A DNA stretch of 64,000 nt from Bacteroidota bacterium (GCA_026391695.1 JAPLDP010000031.1:1-64000), one strand, 5' to 3'. Positions 20,808-30,913 are shown, numbered from the stretch's first letter. The notes: generated by a model from the letters alone, not told the origin. Numbers and translations: made by a program.

Positions 20808-20995
20808 AATATGATGGATCTCTAAGTCTTATTAAAGAGAAATTCACTTGAGACCATAGAATTCTCCATTAACCTAATGCTTTAGGTATTTGAAGTTTGT
20901 CATTTGGAATTTATTTGGATTTTGGTGCTTGTAATTTGGAATTCATTTGGGATTTGGTGCTTGTAATTTGGAATTTAAATAAACACCATATCCTC
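20808..20995. repeat. Dispersed TTGGAATTT spacer repeat, copy A
   Basis: Related to 29370-29558. The left part shares GATGGATCTC-AAG-CTTATTA and GGTATTTGAA blocks, the middle is TTTGGRATTTG units, and the last 40 bp (20956-20995) are identical to 29519-29558. In the other copy that identical block contains the stop and the last six codons of pyrI, so this copy carries a stray piece of pyrI 3' end. No gene is seen between here and 21091. Confidence 0.75.
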
Positions 20996-21091
20996 TGTCT
21001 TGACAGGTGCATTAGTTAATAGTGATATAAGATTCCAAACACTGTCTAATGTAATGTTCTATCCGGTTTTTTGAACCAATTGGAATTGGTG

Positions 21092-24000
21092 TTAATTGAT
21101 AATCATTTTTTTTGCGTAGCTTTTTCCTCCGCTTGTAAATTTAAAAATATAAACTCCGGCATTATAATCTCTTACGTCGAGCTGAAAGCTCTGAATATTT
21201 ATAGGTACAACATTTTTGACAGAATTACCTTCTAAAGAAAAAATCTCAAGTTGTATTTCGTCATCGATTTTGTCTTTGAAGTAAATAGTTAAATAATTTT
21301 TTGCAGGATTAGGAAAAAGGTGTATTAAACCAAAAGGACTTTCATTCTCTTTAATGTTTAATAAAAATGCCTCCTTGATTTTTGACAAACCATTAGTGAT
21401 AAACTTTCCGTTATAGTTCGGTAAATCTTTATCATAACTTGGGAAAAGACAGAATTCTTCACCTGTTGAAGGACGATAAATCTTAAAATTCATTGTTTCA
21501 TTTTCATAAAATCCATCTTGGACTTCTGAAGTTGGATCATTACCATAAACAGTCATAGCAATATTCTGTGTTTTTTCCAGTAGCATAAACGAGCCACCAC
21601 AAATACCTGATTGTGTGAAACATCCGATGACGTCATCCGTTTTAAGCTCAGCTATTACTGCTTTACTAACGGCTATGATATGTGAATTTGGGGTGGGGGT
21701 TACTTTATACAAATTGAAACCCGAAAAATGTTCAGATTCAGAATCACAAATTGACTTGAATTGAGAGCTATCCGGATAAATAATTAAGCAATTATAAGAA
21801 GTGTGAATCATGTATGACTTTCCGGATTTTAGATATTGTAATGAATAGATATTTTGGCCTGGCCAGTATATTTTATTTCCCGCAATTTCTTTTACAATAG
21901 TCAAAGTATCACCTAAACTACTTAAAATATCTGTCTGCATAGTTGAAACATTACCTTGACTAAGAACAGGTAAAATATACCACCCTCCCGGGAGATGGAC
22001 GGTTTTATCCGATACCGTATTACCAATCATTACAAGCTGAATAGTGCTAGTTACATTTATTTTATAACCTGTCTGTGAATCCCAATAGATAATGGTATTA
22101 ATGCCTTGGCTTGGCCAATAAACATGAGCCATATCCATTAAAATTACTAAGTTTGAAACCACTGATGAAAAAATATTCACAAGCAGGTTGTCATTTGGTT
22201 GAATATAACTGGAGATACCGCTCCATCCTGCAGAAATATCTATTAATTGATAATTCTCAGGATCAAGAATGTCCAATTGTCCATTTTCACTTGCATACAG
22301 GATATTCTCCGAATTTTGATCTCCAAGAATTGTATTTTGAAGGTTCAAAGAATAGGTTTCCGCGTGATCAGTGTTTACCATAAATCTACAATATGCAATT
22401 GATCCGGAATTACCAAGAAACTTCTTTTGTTGCATCGAATAGGCAAAAATCCTCAGATGAGTTGAATCAATCAAGAATGAATAAATGGAATGGTTCTGTG
22501 CCCGGTTAGTCAAAGTTGCGGAACCTGGTATGTAAGATAATATATCCGGAAACTGAAGATCAAACTGGAAACCAACAAATTCATCGTAATTATCTGTACT
22601 CATCTTGATCTGGATTTCACCTGTAAAATTGGCTATTGCATCTTCAACGATAAGATAATTAGGATGGAAGGAATATCCGGTTAGATTAACGATATATGGG
22701 TACTCATCAGGATCATTACTGAAAATTTTCATCTGCCCCTGGTCGGAACCCTTGGTGGAATTGTGAAAATACAAGGGAATAGTAGTACTGTCATTAATAA
22801 GAACATTAACAGAGAACGTCATATCCGTGTAAAAATGATTGTTTGAGAACTGAATGCTCGTGATCGTTAGTGTATCCGAACCAACATTATACACGGTTAA
22901 GAAGGAAGAGGTTGTATCCATTACTGACACATCTTCAAAGTTCAGACTGCCGGATGAATGGATATCGGGGGCAGCAATTTCAAGTGTGCCATTGTAAAAG
23001 GCCGAGATACAATTTTGTCCGTAGATATCCCCAATCAATACATTCTCCAGGTTAAGGCCATAGTAACCGCCCAGTCCGTACACATCAAAACCCAATGATA
23101 ACACGTCTCCGTCATCTCCGCTGAACGTCTGATTGTCCTGCGAATAGGCCACGACTCTCAATACATGGGCTGATACCATGTTTGCAGAAACCGTATGGTT
23201 GGCCTTGCGTGGGGAAAGTGCCGCCGAATTGGATATATAGGTCAGCGGAGATGGCAAGCACAGATCGAATTGAAATCCGACAAACGGTTCCATGTTGTTA
23301 ATGGAAAAATTCAGCGTTACCTGTTTGCCGGAGTAGCCAAAGACATTGCCCGTATGTATCTCATTGACCGGAAAAGCGTAAGCTGTGAGGGTAATGGCGG
23401 AAGATGGTTCATCTGGGTCATTTGAAGTGATGGTCATTTGTTGCGTATAATTTCCCTTGATCACCGATAGGAACCGGACGGTGACATCACTGCTTTGTCC
23501 TCCCTGGATTGTAAAAGAAGAGGATCCAGCCACGAAAAAGTAGGGACTGTCAAACGTGATGTTTTGAATTGACAGATCTTGGTTGCCCGTATTATATATG
23601 GTTAATATCCTGTCGGTGCTGTCGGTTAAGGGTATTGCATCGAAATCGATGGCATCCGCAGTAAAGGTAATATCCGGGCACTGAATGTCAAGGATTCCCT
23701 GTATGGCCCCGGTGAGAATATTGGTGGAACCGGCACCTCCAATTACCGGATTTTGAAAGCTTAAGGTATATGATCCGGGATCATAACCGGTATGAAATTG
23801 GAAGGTGACAATCGTCCCTGTATCACCGGAAAAAGGTGTGTTTGTGAGCGAATACCCGAATATCCGTAATTTTCTGTCAGGGAAAAGAGTATCCTGTAAA
23901 ACATGATCCATTACCCTGTTCGGATTCAATTGGGCAGAGGAGGCCACATAGGTATATTCCTCAGGCAACAGCATTTCAAACTGGAACGCCACAAAGTCAT

Positions 24001-24157
24001 CGTCGTTGGTGATCTTCACCTGGATGGTTACATTTTGGTTTGGACCGGTTGTCGTGGATACAAACTCCATAACATTATCACCATGCGATATCATGGGAAT
24101 AATCCAAAGACATAAAACTATCTTTATAGCTGCTGAAGGATGTATATATTTCTTCAT
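21092..24157 (-). CDS. Triple-cohesin T9SS type A surface protein (scaffoldin-like)
   Basis: About 1021 residues from the ATG at 24157. That start gives a signal peptide (MKKYIHPSAAIKIVLCLWII) and lies 11 bp after the upstream gene; the frame extends further upstream but overlaps that gene. Three cohesin-like domains carry the repeated pattern (F)VAFQFEMLLP / FVGFQFDLCLP, LRIFGYSLTN / LRVVAYSQDN and GDTGTIVTF. The first two are followed by choice-of-anchor-D type segments (LTIYNTGNQDL, ITSNDPDEP). A domain with two AHVYWPSQGINTI / KIYWPGQNIYSL motifs comes next, then a type A sorting domain (HLFPNPAKNYLTIYF ... KKMIIN). It is exported and surface anchored by T9SS. In cellulosomes cohesins bind dockerins, and the operon's first gene encodes a dockerin; binding here is inference. 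Confidence 0.8.
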   Translation of the reverse strand: MKKYIHPSAAIKIVLCLWIIPMISHGDNVMEFVSTTTGPNQNVTIQVKITNDDDFVAFQFEMLLPEEYTYVASSAQLNPNRVMDHVLQDTLFPDRKLRIFGYSLTNTPFSGDTGTIVTFQFHTGYDPGSYTLSFQNPVIGGAGSTNILTGAIQGILDIQCPDITFTADAIDFDAIPLTDSTDRILTIYNTGNQDLSIQNITFDSPYFFVAGSSSFTIQGGQSSDVTVRFLSVIKGNYTQQMTITSNDPDEPSSAITLTAYAFPVNEIHTGNVFGYSGKQVTLNFSINNMEPFVGFQFDLCLPSPLTYISNSAALSPRKANHTVSANMVSAHVLRVVAYSQDNQTFSGDDGDVLSLGFDVYGLGGYYGLNLENVLIGDIYGQNCISAFYNGTLEIAAPDIHSSGSLNFEDVSVMDTTSSFLTVYNVGSDTLTITSIQFSNNHFYTDMTFSVNVLINDSTTIPLYFHNSTKGSDQGQMKIFSNDPDEYPYIVNLTGYSFHPNYLIVEDAIANFTGEIQIKMSTDNYDEFVGFQFDLQFPDILSYIPGSATLTNRAQNHSIYSFLIDSTHLRIFAYSMQQKKFLGNSGSIAYCRFMVNTDHAETYSLNLQNTILGDQNSENILYASENGQLDILDPENYQLIDISAGWSGISSYIQPNDNLLVNIFSSVVSNLVILMDMAHVYWPSQGINTIIYWDSQTGYKINVTSTIQLVMIGNTVSDKTVHLPGGWYILPVLSQGNVSTMQTDILSSLGDTLTIVKEIAGNKIYWPGQNIYSLQYLKSGKSYMIHTSYNCLIIYPDSSQFKSICDSESEHFSGFNLYKVTPTPNSHIIAVSKAVIAELKTDDVIGCFTQSGICGGSFMLLEKTQNIAMTVYGNDPTSEVQDGFYENETMNFKIYRPSTGEEFCLFPSYDKDLPNYNGKFITNGLSKIKEAFLLNIKENESPFGLIHLFPNPAKNYLTIYFKDKIDDEIQLEIFSLEGNSVKNVVPINIQSFQLDVRDYNAGVYIFKFTSGGKSYAKKMIIN

Positions 24158-24168
24158 GCGGGGAAATA

Positions 24169-24975
24169 TTATTTTATCACAATGATTTTTTTTGAATTTG
24201 TTGTAAACTGTTGGCTTTCTGATTGTAATACTAACCGGTATGAATATATGCCGTTCCGGGAGCAAATTCGCCGGAGTAGTGATTTATTTAACTCTAACTC
24301 ATGCTTGCCAGAATATAATGACCCGATTTCATAAATTCCGGCATATCTTCCTTCAATAGTTAGGAATTCCAAACGCACAGTTGCAGCTTCCTTCAGGACT
24401 AGCTCCAGGATCGTAGGATCATTCAATGGATTGGGATATAGATCAAAGAGTACTGCTGTGCCATGATTTAATTCCTCCACTGAAGAAGATTCAAGGAAGA
24501 TCATACCGTTTTCAATGGAAGTGAGGATATTGGCAGAATTGGTATCTCCGATAATGCAATCAAAAAGTTCCATCGGGTATGTTCCCGGTGTGCCTCCGGT
24601 GAGCAATTGAAACCTTACAATAATTCCTGAGTCCCCATGGAACAATGCATTGCTAAGAGAATAGGAAAATAGTCTTAACCGGTTTGTTGTTACTTGGGAT
24701 GCATTCAGCACATGATCGGCTTTACGGTCTGTCAGTTGAGCTGATTTATCAACATAAACACAAACAGAGGGAAAGATCAGGTCGCACTGGAAGGAAATAA
24801 AGGGATCATCATTCTTTATTTCAATCTCAACCGAGACAGTATCATGCGTTAAACCACTTACATCGCGAACGAGCAAGATATTCTCGGCATATAGTTCCAT
24901 TGTCATTAAAATGACCAGGATGATTAGAATAATCTTTGCAATGTGATGATATGGTTGTTTCATGCTGTCGATCAT
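24169..24975 (-). CDS. Single-cohesin T9SS type A surface protein
   Basis: A 268-residue protein with a signal peptide (KIILIILVILMTMELYAEN), one cohesin-like domain at about 33-155 (ISFQCDLIFPSVCVYV, LRLFSYSLSN, GDSGIIVRFQLL, IIGDTNSANIL) and a type A sorting domain (FDLYPNPLNDPTILEL ... KKIIVIK). The cohesin resembles each of the three in the next gene, so the two genes are paralogous. The ATG at 24975 is used here; an ATG at 24963 (MKQPYHH) is also possible. It lies 92 bp after the protease gene and 11 bp before the triple-cohesin gene, so the three form one operon. It could present one docking site on the cell surface. Confidence 0.8.
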   Translation of the reverse strand: MIDSMKQPYHHIAKIILIILVILMTMELYAENILLVRDVSGLTHDTVSVEIEIKNDDPFISFQCDLIFPSVCVYVDKSAQLTDRKADHVLNASQVTTNRLRLFSYSLSNALFHGDSGIIVRFQLLTGGTPGTYPMELFDCIIGDTNSANILTSIENGMIFLESSSVEELNHGTAVLFDLYPNPLNDPTILELVLKEAATVRLEFLTIEGRYAGIYEIGSLYSGKHELELNKSLLRRICSRNGIYSYRLVLQSESQQFTTNSKKIIVIK

Positions 24976-24977
24976 TT

Positions 24978-25045
24978 CTTTGCGTCCTTTGCGCTCCCTC
25001 TGCGCCCTTTGCGGTTATTTTTTTACTGCAGAGGACGTAAAGGGG
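24978..25045. repeat. Degenerate GCAAAGGnCGCAGAGG repeat
   Basis: Imperfect tandem units of the type GCAAAGGGCGCAGAGG (read on the - strand), between the protease gene and the single-cohesin gene. The last unit supplies the AAAGGA just upstream of the 24975 start. It is a spacer repeat without a coding role. Confidence 0.6.
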
Positions 25046-25067
25046 CACAGAGGTGAATTCCTGATAT

Positions 25068-28000
25068 CTACTTAATCAATATCATTTTTCTGTTTTGTCT
25101 GATGAATTCGCCTTTCTTGTCAACCGGCACTGCCTCCAGCCGGCAAAAGTAAATCCCGGAAGAAAGCGCAGTGTTGTCATTTATTTTACCATCCCACACC
25201 ACTTCATACGTTCCGGCCTGTTGCTGCTCCTGAACGAGTGTCGAGATAAGCTGGCCGTTTATGGCATAGATCTTTACCTCCACAAAAGCCGGTTCGTGCA
25301 GTTGGTAACTGATGTGCGTATTTCCGCTGAAGGGATTCGGATATACGACCATCCTGAATTCCCCGGGCACTGCTATGATTTCGCCTCCTTTCAGGATCGG
25401 CACATAAGTGCCATTAATATCCCCTCCAACAACCTCTCCAAACCGAAGGTCGCTTCCGGAGGATGCCATCCGGAAAATATCCAGGATGCCTCCGGGTATC
25501 TGTCTGGGAACAAAGCTGTAAATGATACCGAATATTCTGTTCTCTTGTTTCACATAAGCAAACTCATATCCTTCCAGGTTCAGGAACAGGACAACATCAT
25601 CAAGGTTCTCACCTAAAAGTTCAAACTGAAACGCGGCCACCTGTCCTTCGCTCTGCAGCCGGATAGATTGTTCTTTAAAATAAATATAGGCGGGTTTGGT
25701 TTGTGCATACAGGTAATTCTTTGACCCGGCTTTTCCTCCTGTGAGGATTTGAACCACACCGATGATGTCGAGTACATCGATCTGGTCGTCATAGTTCACA
25801 TCGGCCGCATCAAACAGGAACGGCTGTGGATTCTGGTTGAGCATATAGGCCACGATGGTGGTGATGTCCAGCACATTCACTGCCATGTCACCGTTCGCAT
25901 CGCCGTTGGCCGCGCTGAACGGTGTAGCCTGCACTTTTTTTGAATAATCACTTTCCGCCAGGTCGGTCCCCACTATTCTGTATAAATAATAGTAGGTAGT
26001 GTCGGGTATGACGTTATAATCCGTAAACAGGGTATCGGTGATCAGGCTGGTGTTGATCGGTAGTGTATCTGAAAAGGTGATATCGGTGACCTTATAAAAC
26101 CGGTACAGGTTATAACCCAAGGCATCTTCGGTGCTTGCCGGCGGCCATTCCAGGTCAACCTTGCCGATACCGGGTGTGGCAATAAACTCGATAGAGGCCG
26201 ACCCCGCTGCCTGGATCACGAACTGGAAACGTTCGTTCTCAACCGGTATTTCCCAGTTGGCCGTATCCCTGGCATCGCTCACACGGATCGTATTGATGCC
26301 GTCGCCTGTTTCCAGCCCGATGTTATACCATGCAGTCCAGATACTGGAATCAGCACTCCATAAGGTTGAGTTTGCGACAAGATGCTGTGTAAAAGGTTCC
26401 CTGACACCAAAGGTAAGAAACGGAGTGTACAGTGTGTCCATGGCCTTGTTGAAATACACATCAAATCTGGCCCAGCCTGCACCCAATGGGTCCAGGTGTT
26501 CATCCTGAGGATCGATACCATTGACCTCGACCTTCCAGACATGCCCGTGACATGAATCAGAAGGAGCCGTTAAATAAGGAGAGTAAATAACCTCACATAA
26601 TGTAGCATCATCGTAAAAATCATAGATCTTTTCTGAAATATGGACAGAATCAGCGGTCCCCCAATACAGGTTTTGAACAGTATCATAATAACCACCAGGG
26701 GCTCGACAAGCAATGTCTGGATATCTGTCAAGTATCGATGATTTGTATAAGACGGCTTGTAATGAAATACAGGTAAAGCGTGATAACACACAATTTTCCA
26801 CTCTCGTACCTGGATTTACAAACATAAGAAAACTATTCACAGTAACACTTACATTATCAAACACACAATTCGAAAATTGACACGGAACACCTCGATCAAA
26901 CCAATTCATGCCGGTACAGTTAATGAAAAAGCAATGACTAAAGTTAATTCCACAAAAATTAAAACATCCATACCATCCTGACGTTAAATTAAACCTCGAG
27001 TGCGAAATATTACCATCCTGGTTGCTTATATTAGCCGACATAAAATCAGTATATGTCATTCTGAAATCGACATACGACATATCTAATGTTCCCCGATAGG
27101 ATCCGCTGACAATATCATTTCCGGAAATATGAATAATGCTATCTTCGGTTCCATGTGCGATGATTTTCCCATCATTTACAATCTTACTCACTAAATCAAG
27201 ATAGGTGCCCGGAAGTATCTTTAAAACGCCCGAAGGTGTCAATCTGAAACTACCTGTAATTATCCATAATTTGTCGGGTGTAAGCGTGAGGGTGTCAGAA
27301 ATGTTGCCGGATATTTCTTCTCCATTAAATACCTCAATAAAAACAGATTCTGTTAAGGTATCAGATGAATTGATGGCGCCAATAAGAAATTGAAAAGCGA
27401 TTTGTCTTTTATGCACTACATTGGGCTTGATATATACTTCAAAGGGATCGGATTGGTTGGTTAAGGTAGCATAGCTCGACATGTCACCGATAAAACCCGT
27501 ACTGTCGGTTATCATTGCAACCGCGGTATCCTCAAAAGGACCCAATCTCATTTTGCACCATACACTGTCGGCATATCCTCCGGCATTTTTTACGCTGATC
27601 CATATCCGGATGGTTTCTCCTGCATCTGCTATACCATCATTATCACAACCGGGCAATGTATCAATGATTGTTTTATTTATATAATAGAAATCCGGTGGCG
27701 GTTCCGGCATATTCATGCTGTTGGCAATGTTCAGGATATTCCCGGAAGCCCCCTGGATCAACCGCATGAATATCTGTTCATTTGTGAATGCCGGGTGCTG
27801 GCTTTTGATCAGGGCCACTGCTCCCGCAACAATCGGACTTGCCATTGAAGTCCCGTTCAGGTAATGGTATCCTCCGTTGGGAAATGTGCTATAAATTGAT
27901 ACACCCGGTGCAGTGATTTCATAATTGTATCCTTCCGGGTGAGTAGACACTACAGGTCCACTCTTGTCTTTATTGGAAAATTCTGCCAGTTTCCCGGATG

Positions 28001-29105
28001 AAGAAGATGCCATCACTCCCATTACCCAGGAATAGGCTGCAGGATACATATTAGCACAGATAATACTGTCATAACATATACACATCGCGTCATTGCCGGC
28101 AGCTGCCACAATAAAAGCAGAGTTATATGCCACTTCCAGGGCTGATTTCAGGGTAAGGGATTCACCATAACTGCCTAGGCTTAAGTTGATCACAGTAGCC
28201 CCGTTATTCCGGGCATAATTTACTCCGGCAGCAACATGGTCAGCCGTGCCGTACCCTGAACTCTGCAGTACCTTGATGGGCATGATCTGTGCATTCCAGG
28301 CCACCCCGGCAATACCAGTTCCGTTATTGCCTTTGGCTGCTGCGATGCCGGCCACATGGGTACCATGACCGTTATCATCGTTGGGATTGTTTTCGATGTT
28401 CACAAAGTCCCAGCCCCGGATATCATCCACAAAACCATTCATATCGTCATCAATGCCATTGCCAGGCACCTCATCCCAGTTGGTCCAGATGTTTGGTGTC
28501 AGGTCAGGATGATCCCAGTCCACACCGGTATCAATGATGCCGATGACCTGGGTTGTATCACAGGTTGTGGAATCCCATGCAGCAGGGGCATTTACCGCTG
28601 CCAAATACCATTGTTCAGAGTATAAGGGATCATTGGGTGTTAACTGGGGAGGCGCCATCATAGTGTAATAATAGTAGTTTGGTTCAGCAAAATCCACAGC
28701 CGGATCTTTGGAAAGCAAAGAGTCCAGCAATCTAATATCTGTCTGAGGATCAAACTTCAGCTTGTAGATATTAAAAAGCTGGGGCATCTCCTTCACCTGC
28801 CCGTTGAAAGTAGTGATAAACTGCCGCCCGTTCCGTTTTTGTTCGCCGCGAAAAACTTTTTCAATCCCTTCGGACCGGTAGTCCTGAAGGAGTCGGTCGA
28901 CAGAGGCAACTCCCACCTGAACGACATTTTGTTTTGTATGGGCCTGGATGAGCACATCATCCTTGAATTTCACCAACAATTCACCTGGCGCATAATCCGG
29001 ATTGTAAGGATCCAGGTACTGCCAGTTCATGAAACCTGTGGGGTGCTGGGAATATACTACCCAGCTCAGAAGCATGGCTGAGAGCAAAAGAGTAATAGTT
29101 TTCAT
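25068..29105 (-). CDS. Subtilisin-like (S8) protease with dockerin and T9SS type A tail
   Basis: A 1345-residue exported serine protease. It has a signal peptide (MKTITLLLSAMLLSWVVYSQ) and an N-terminal propeptide-like region at about 40-145 (PGELLVKFKDDV). The S8 catalytic domain at about 165-460 has the triad Asp192 (IDTGVDWDHPDL), His247 (NGHGTHVAG) and Ser420 (GTSMASP), with oxyanion Asn338 (AAAGN). A beta-helix-like stretch lies at about 630-800 and an Ig/fn3-like segment follows. A type I dockerin at about 1068-1124 has two calcium-loop repeats (GDANGDMAVNVLDIT and DVNYDDQIDVLDIIG), and a type A sorting domain starts at about 1252 (VVYPNPFSGNTHISY). All catalytic residues are present. 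It is first in an operon with two cohesin proteins. It probably degrades extracellular protein; the substrate is unknown. Confidence 0.9.
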   Translation of the reverse strand: MKTITLLLSAMLLSWVVYSQHPTGFMNWQYLDPYNPDYAPGELLVKFKDDVLIQAHTKQNVVQVGVASVDRLLQDYRSEGIEKVFRGEQKRNGRQFITTFNGQVKEMPQLFNIYKLKFDPQTDIRLLDSLLSKDPAVDFAEPNYYYYTMMAPPQLTPNDPLYSEQWYLAAVNAPAAWDSTTCDTTQVIGIIDTGVDWDHPDLTPNIWTNWDEVPGNGIDDDMNGFVDDIRGWDFVNIENNPNDDNGHGTHVAGIAAAKGNNGTGIAGVAWNAQIMPIKVLQSSGYGTADHVAAGVNYARNNGATVINLSLGSYGESLTLKSALEVAYNSAFIVAAAGNDAMCICYDSIICANMYPAAYSWVMGVMASSSSGKLAEFSNKDKSGPVVSTHPEGYNYEITAPGVSIYSTFPNGGYHYLNGTSMASPIVAGAVALIKSQHPAFTNEQIFMRLIQGASGNILNIANSMNMPEPPPDFYYINKTIIDTLPGCDNDGIADAGETIRIWISVKNAGGYADSVWCKMRLGPFEDTAVAMITDSTGFIGDMSSYATLTNQSDPFEVYIKPNVVHKRQIAFQFLIGAINSSDTLTESVFIEVFNGEEISGNISDTLTLTPDKLWIITGSFRLTPSGVLKILPGTYLDLVSKIVNDGKIIAHGTEDSIIHISGNDIVSGSYRGTLDMSYVDFRMTYTDFMSANISNQDGNISHSRFNLTSGWYGCFNFCGINFSHCFFINCTGMNWFDRGVPCQFSNCVFDNVSVTVNSFLMFVNPGTRVENCVLSRFTCISLQAVLYKSSILDRYPDIACRAPGGYYDTVQNLYWGTADSVHISEKIYDFYDDATLCEVIYSPYLTAPSDSCHGHVWKVEVNGIDPQDEHLDPLGAGWARFDVYFNKAMDTLYTPFLTFGVREPFTQHLVANSTLWSADSSIWTAWYNIGLETGDGINTIRVSDARDTANWEIPVENERFQFVIQAAGSASIEFIATPGIGKVDLEWPPASTEDALGYNLYRFYKVTDITFSDTLPINTSLITDTLFTDYNVIPDTTYYYLYRIVGTDLAESDYSKKVQATPFSAANGDANGDMAVNVLDITTIVAYMLNQNPQPFLFDAADVNYDDQIDVLDIIGVVQILTGGKAGSKNYLYAQTKPAYIYFKEQSIRLQSEGQVAAFQFELLGENLDDVVLFLNLEGYEFAYVKQENRIFGIIYSFVPRQIPGGILDIFRMASSGSDLRFGEVVGGDINGTYVPILKGGEIIAVPGEFRMVVYPNPFSGNTHISYQLHEPAFVEVKIYAINGQLISTLVQEQQQAGTYEVVWDGKINDNTALSSGIYFCRLEAVPVDKKGEFIRQNRKMILIK

Positions 29106-29369
29106 AAGGATAATATATTAAATGTTCTGCAATAGCGTTGTTTCATCATTGGGTAGCGCTCTTTTCGAGAAAAATAATTATCCGGCAGAAATATAAAAAA
29201 CAATGGTTTATAGTAAATTTCAAACCACTAAAGGTATATAATATATATTAAAAGAGTCAAGATCTAACCTGAATTATTTTAAATTTTCAACCAGAGTTGG
29301 AATAATTTGGGAGAAGGTTTAAGGTGGGAAATATTGTGCAGCTATTTGCCGGAGCTATGGCATCCATGA
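29106..29369. other. Spacer upstream of the protease operon
   Basis: AT-rich DNA with no gene. It should contain the promoter of the - strand protease operon, but no clear TTTG/TAnnTTTG pair was found on that strand. The rest of the gap, to the end of pyrI, is filled by the dispersed repeat at 29370-29558. Confidence 0.4.
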
Positions 29370-29558
29370 AAATAAGATGGATCTCAAAGCCTTATTACAT
29401 ATAAATTCAATAAAGTATCAAAGAATCCCACCTTACTTAATGTTTCAGGTATTTGAACTTTGGGATTTGTGATTTATTTGGGATTTGGTGCTTGGGATTT
29501 GGAATTTATTTAAAATGTGGTGCTTGTAATTTGGAATTTAAATAAACACCATATCCTC
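29370..29558. repeat. Dispersed TTGGAATTT spacer repeat, copy B (overlaps pyrI end)
   Basis: Second copy of the element at 20808-20995. Its 40-bp identical block (29519-29558) runs 21 bp into pyrI, covering the stop codon and the codons for EDMVFI. The unit TTTGGGATTTG also recurs at 45700-45805 in front of the four-helix-bundle gene. Confidence 0.75.
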
Positions 29559-30005
29559 CCGCTCTGTGATCTTTTCACAATAGCGACACTGCAACTTAAG
29601 GTCCTTTTTATCAATCACATGAAACCTGGTTGGAATCCTTTCATGATTGGTGATACAGTTCGGATTGAAGCATTTTACAATCTGGTAAATTTCATCAGGT
29701 ATCTCGACTTTAGTCTTTTCATGGACATGATAATCCTTGATTACAATAAATGTGGCAGTCGGCGCAACAAGGGCTATTTTATTGATTTCTTCCATCTTGA
29801 AGTATTTACCCGCAACTTTGATAATCCCTTTTTTTCCATACTTCTTGCTGTCGAGGTTGGTACCGAATAGAATCTGATTTTCATAGTTTTCCAGATGTAA
29901 CAGCTTCAACACCTGGAACAGACTTTTAGCAGCAATATGATCGATGACAGTGCCATTCTCAATGGCCGATACCTGTAATTCTTTTCTGGGTTCTTTGGTT
30001 TCCAT
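29538..30005 (-). CDS. pyrI: Aspartate carbamoyltransferase regulatory subunit
   Basis: A 155-residue PyrI, normal for the family (E. coli about 153). The allosteric N-domain is followed by a zinc domain with four cysteines in the classic spacing: C112-x4-C117 and C140-x2-C143 (CFNPNC, CRYC). It binds the nucleotide effectors and holds the catalytic trimers together in the ATCase holoenzyme of pyrimidine synthesis. Its ATG shares one base with the stop of pyrB (TAATG at 30003-30007), implying translational coupling. The last codons and stop lie in a dispersed repeat. Confidence 0.96.
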   Translation of the reverse strand: METKEPRKELQVSAIENGTVIDHIAAKSLFQVLKLLHLENYENQILFGTNLDSKKYGKKGIIKVAGKYFKMEEINKIALVAPTATFIVIKDYHVHEKTKVEIPDEIYQIVKCFNPNCITNHERIPTRFHVIDKKDLKLQCRYCEKITEREDMVFI

Positions 30006-30913
30006 TATTTTACTCCGAGTATTGAGGTTAATAATGCTTGACGGACATATACGCCATTCTCAACCTGGTCGAAATAATAAGCCTGTGATGTGTCATCCAC
30101 ATCCTCGCTGATTTCAGTAACACGCGGCAGGGGATGGAGTATTTTGAGGTTTTTCCTGGTTTGCCTGAGCATCTCGGCTTTCAGATTGTAAACATGTTTT
30201 ACACGCTCATATTCGATCGGATCGGCAAATCTTTCCTGTTGGATGCGGGTCATATAGATGACATCAACAACTCGTATTACTTCATCGAGCTCTGTAAATT
30301 CATGAAATTTCAGGTCGTGGCCCGTAATATAATCCTTGAAAATACCCGGAAGCTTCAGCTCTTCAGGTGCAACAAAATAGAATGTGGCATTGAAATGGCT
30401 AAGTGCAATAACCAATGAATGAACAGTCCGACCATATTTGAGATCCCCGACAAATGCAATGCTGATGTTATCCAGCCTGCCCTGTGTTTTACGAATGGAA
30501 TACAAATCCAAAAGGCATTGTGTGGGATGCTGGTTGGCGCCATCGCCGGCATTGATTATGGGCACCGGAGATACTTCGCTGGCAAAGCGGGCACTTCCTT
30601 CCTTTGGATGCCGCATCACTATAAGATCAACATAACGACTAACAGTCAGTATGGTATCTTTAAGTGATTCACCTTTTGATACACTGGTCGATGAAGAATC
30701 CGAAAATCCGATAACCTTGCCCCCCAGCCGCGAGATAGCGCTTTCGAAACTCAACCTGGTTCGCGTTGAAGGCTCGAAGAAGAGCGTCGCCACAACGTAA
30801 CCGCTGAGAAGATTTTGAATGGGCTTTTTCTCAAACTTTTCTGCCAGATCAAGGATTCGGATGTACTCTTCCTTGGTGAAATCAGTGATGGAAACCAGGC
30901 TCCGATTTTTCAT
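30005..30913 (-). CDS. pyrB: Aspartate carbamoyltransferase catalytic subunit
   Basis: A 302-residue PyrB, which joins carbamoyl phosphate and aspartate to carbamoyl aspartate, the committed step of pyrimidine synthesis. The carbamoyl-phosphate motif [12 protein letters not shown], the loop SKGESLKDT, and the C-terminal HPLPRVTEI motif are all present. Length matches the family and pyrI follows directly, so a class B (PyrB/PyrI) holoenzyme is expected. No pyr attenuator or PyrR site was recognised upstream; a possible -7 box lies at 31027-31034. Confidence 0.97.
   Translation of the reverse strand: MKNRSLVSITDFTKEEYIRILDLAEKFEKKPIQNLLSGYVVATLFFEPSTRTRLSFESAISRLGGKVIGFSDSSSTSVSKGESLKDTILTVSRYVDLIVMRHPKEGSARFASEVSPVPIINAGDGANQHPTQCLLDLYSIRKTQGRLDNISIAFVGDLKYGRTVHSLVIALSHFNATFYFVAPEELKLPGIFKDYITGHDLKFHEFTELDEVIRVVDVIYMTRIQQERFADPIEYERVKHVYNLKAEMLRQTRKNLKILHPLPRVTEISEDVDDTSQAYYFDQVENGVYVRQALLTSILGVK

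Noticed and set aside
20623-20847. Small - strand open frame of 74 codons
   Set aside because: It runs straight through tRNA-Ser, which explains the sequence.
21092-29105. Classical cellulosome
   Set aside because: No glycosidases, no carbohydrate-binding scaffoldin and no SLH anchors; anchoring here would be by T9SS. Only the cohesin/dockerin modules are shared.
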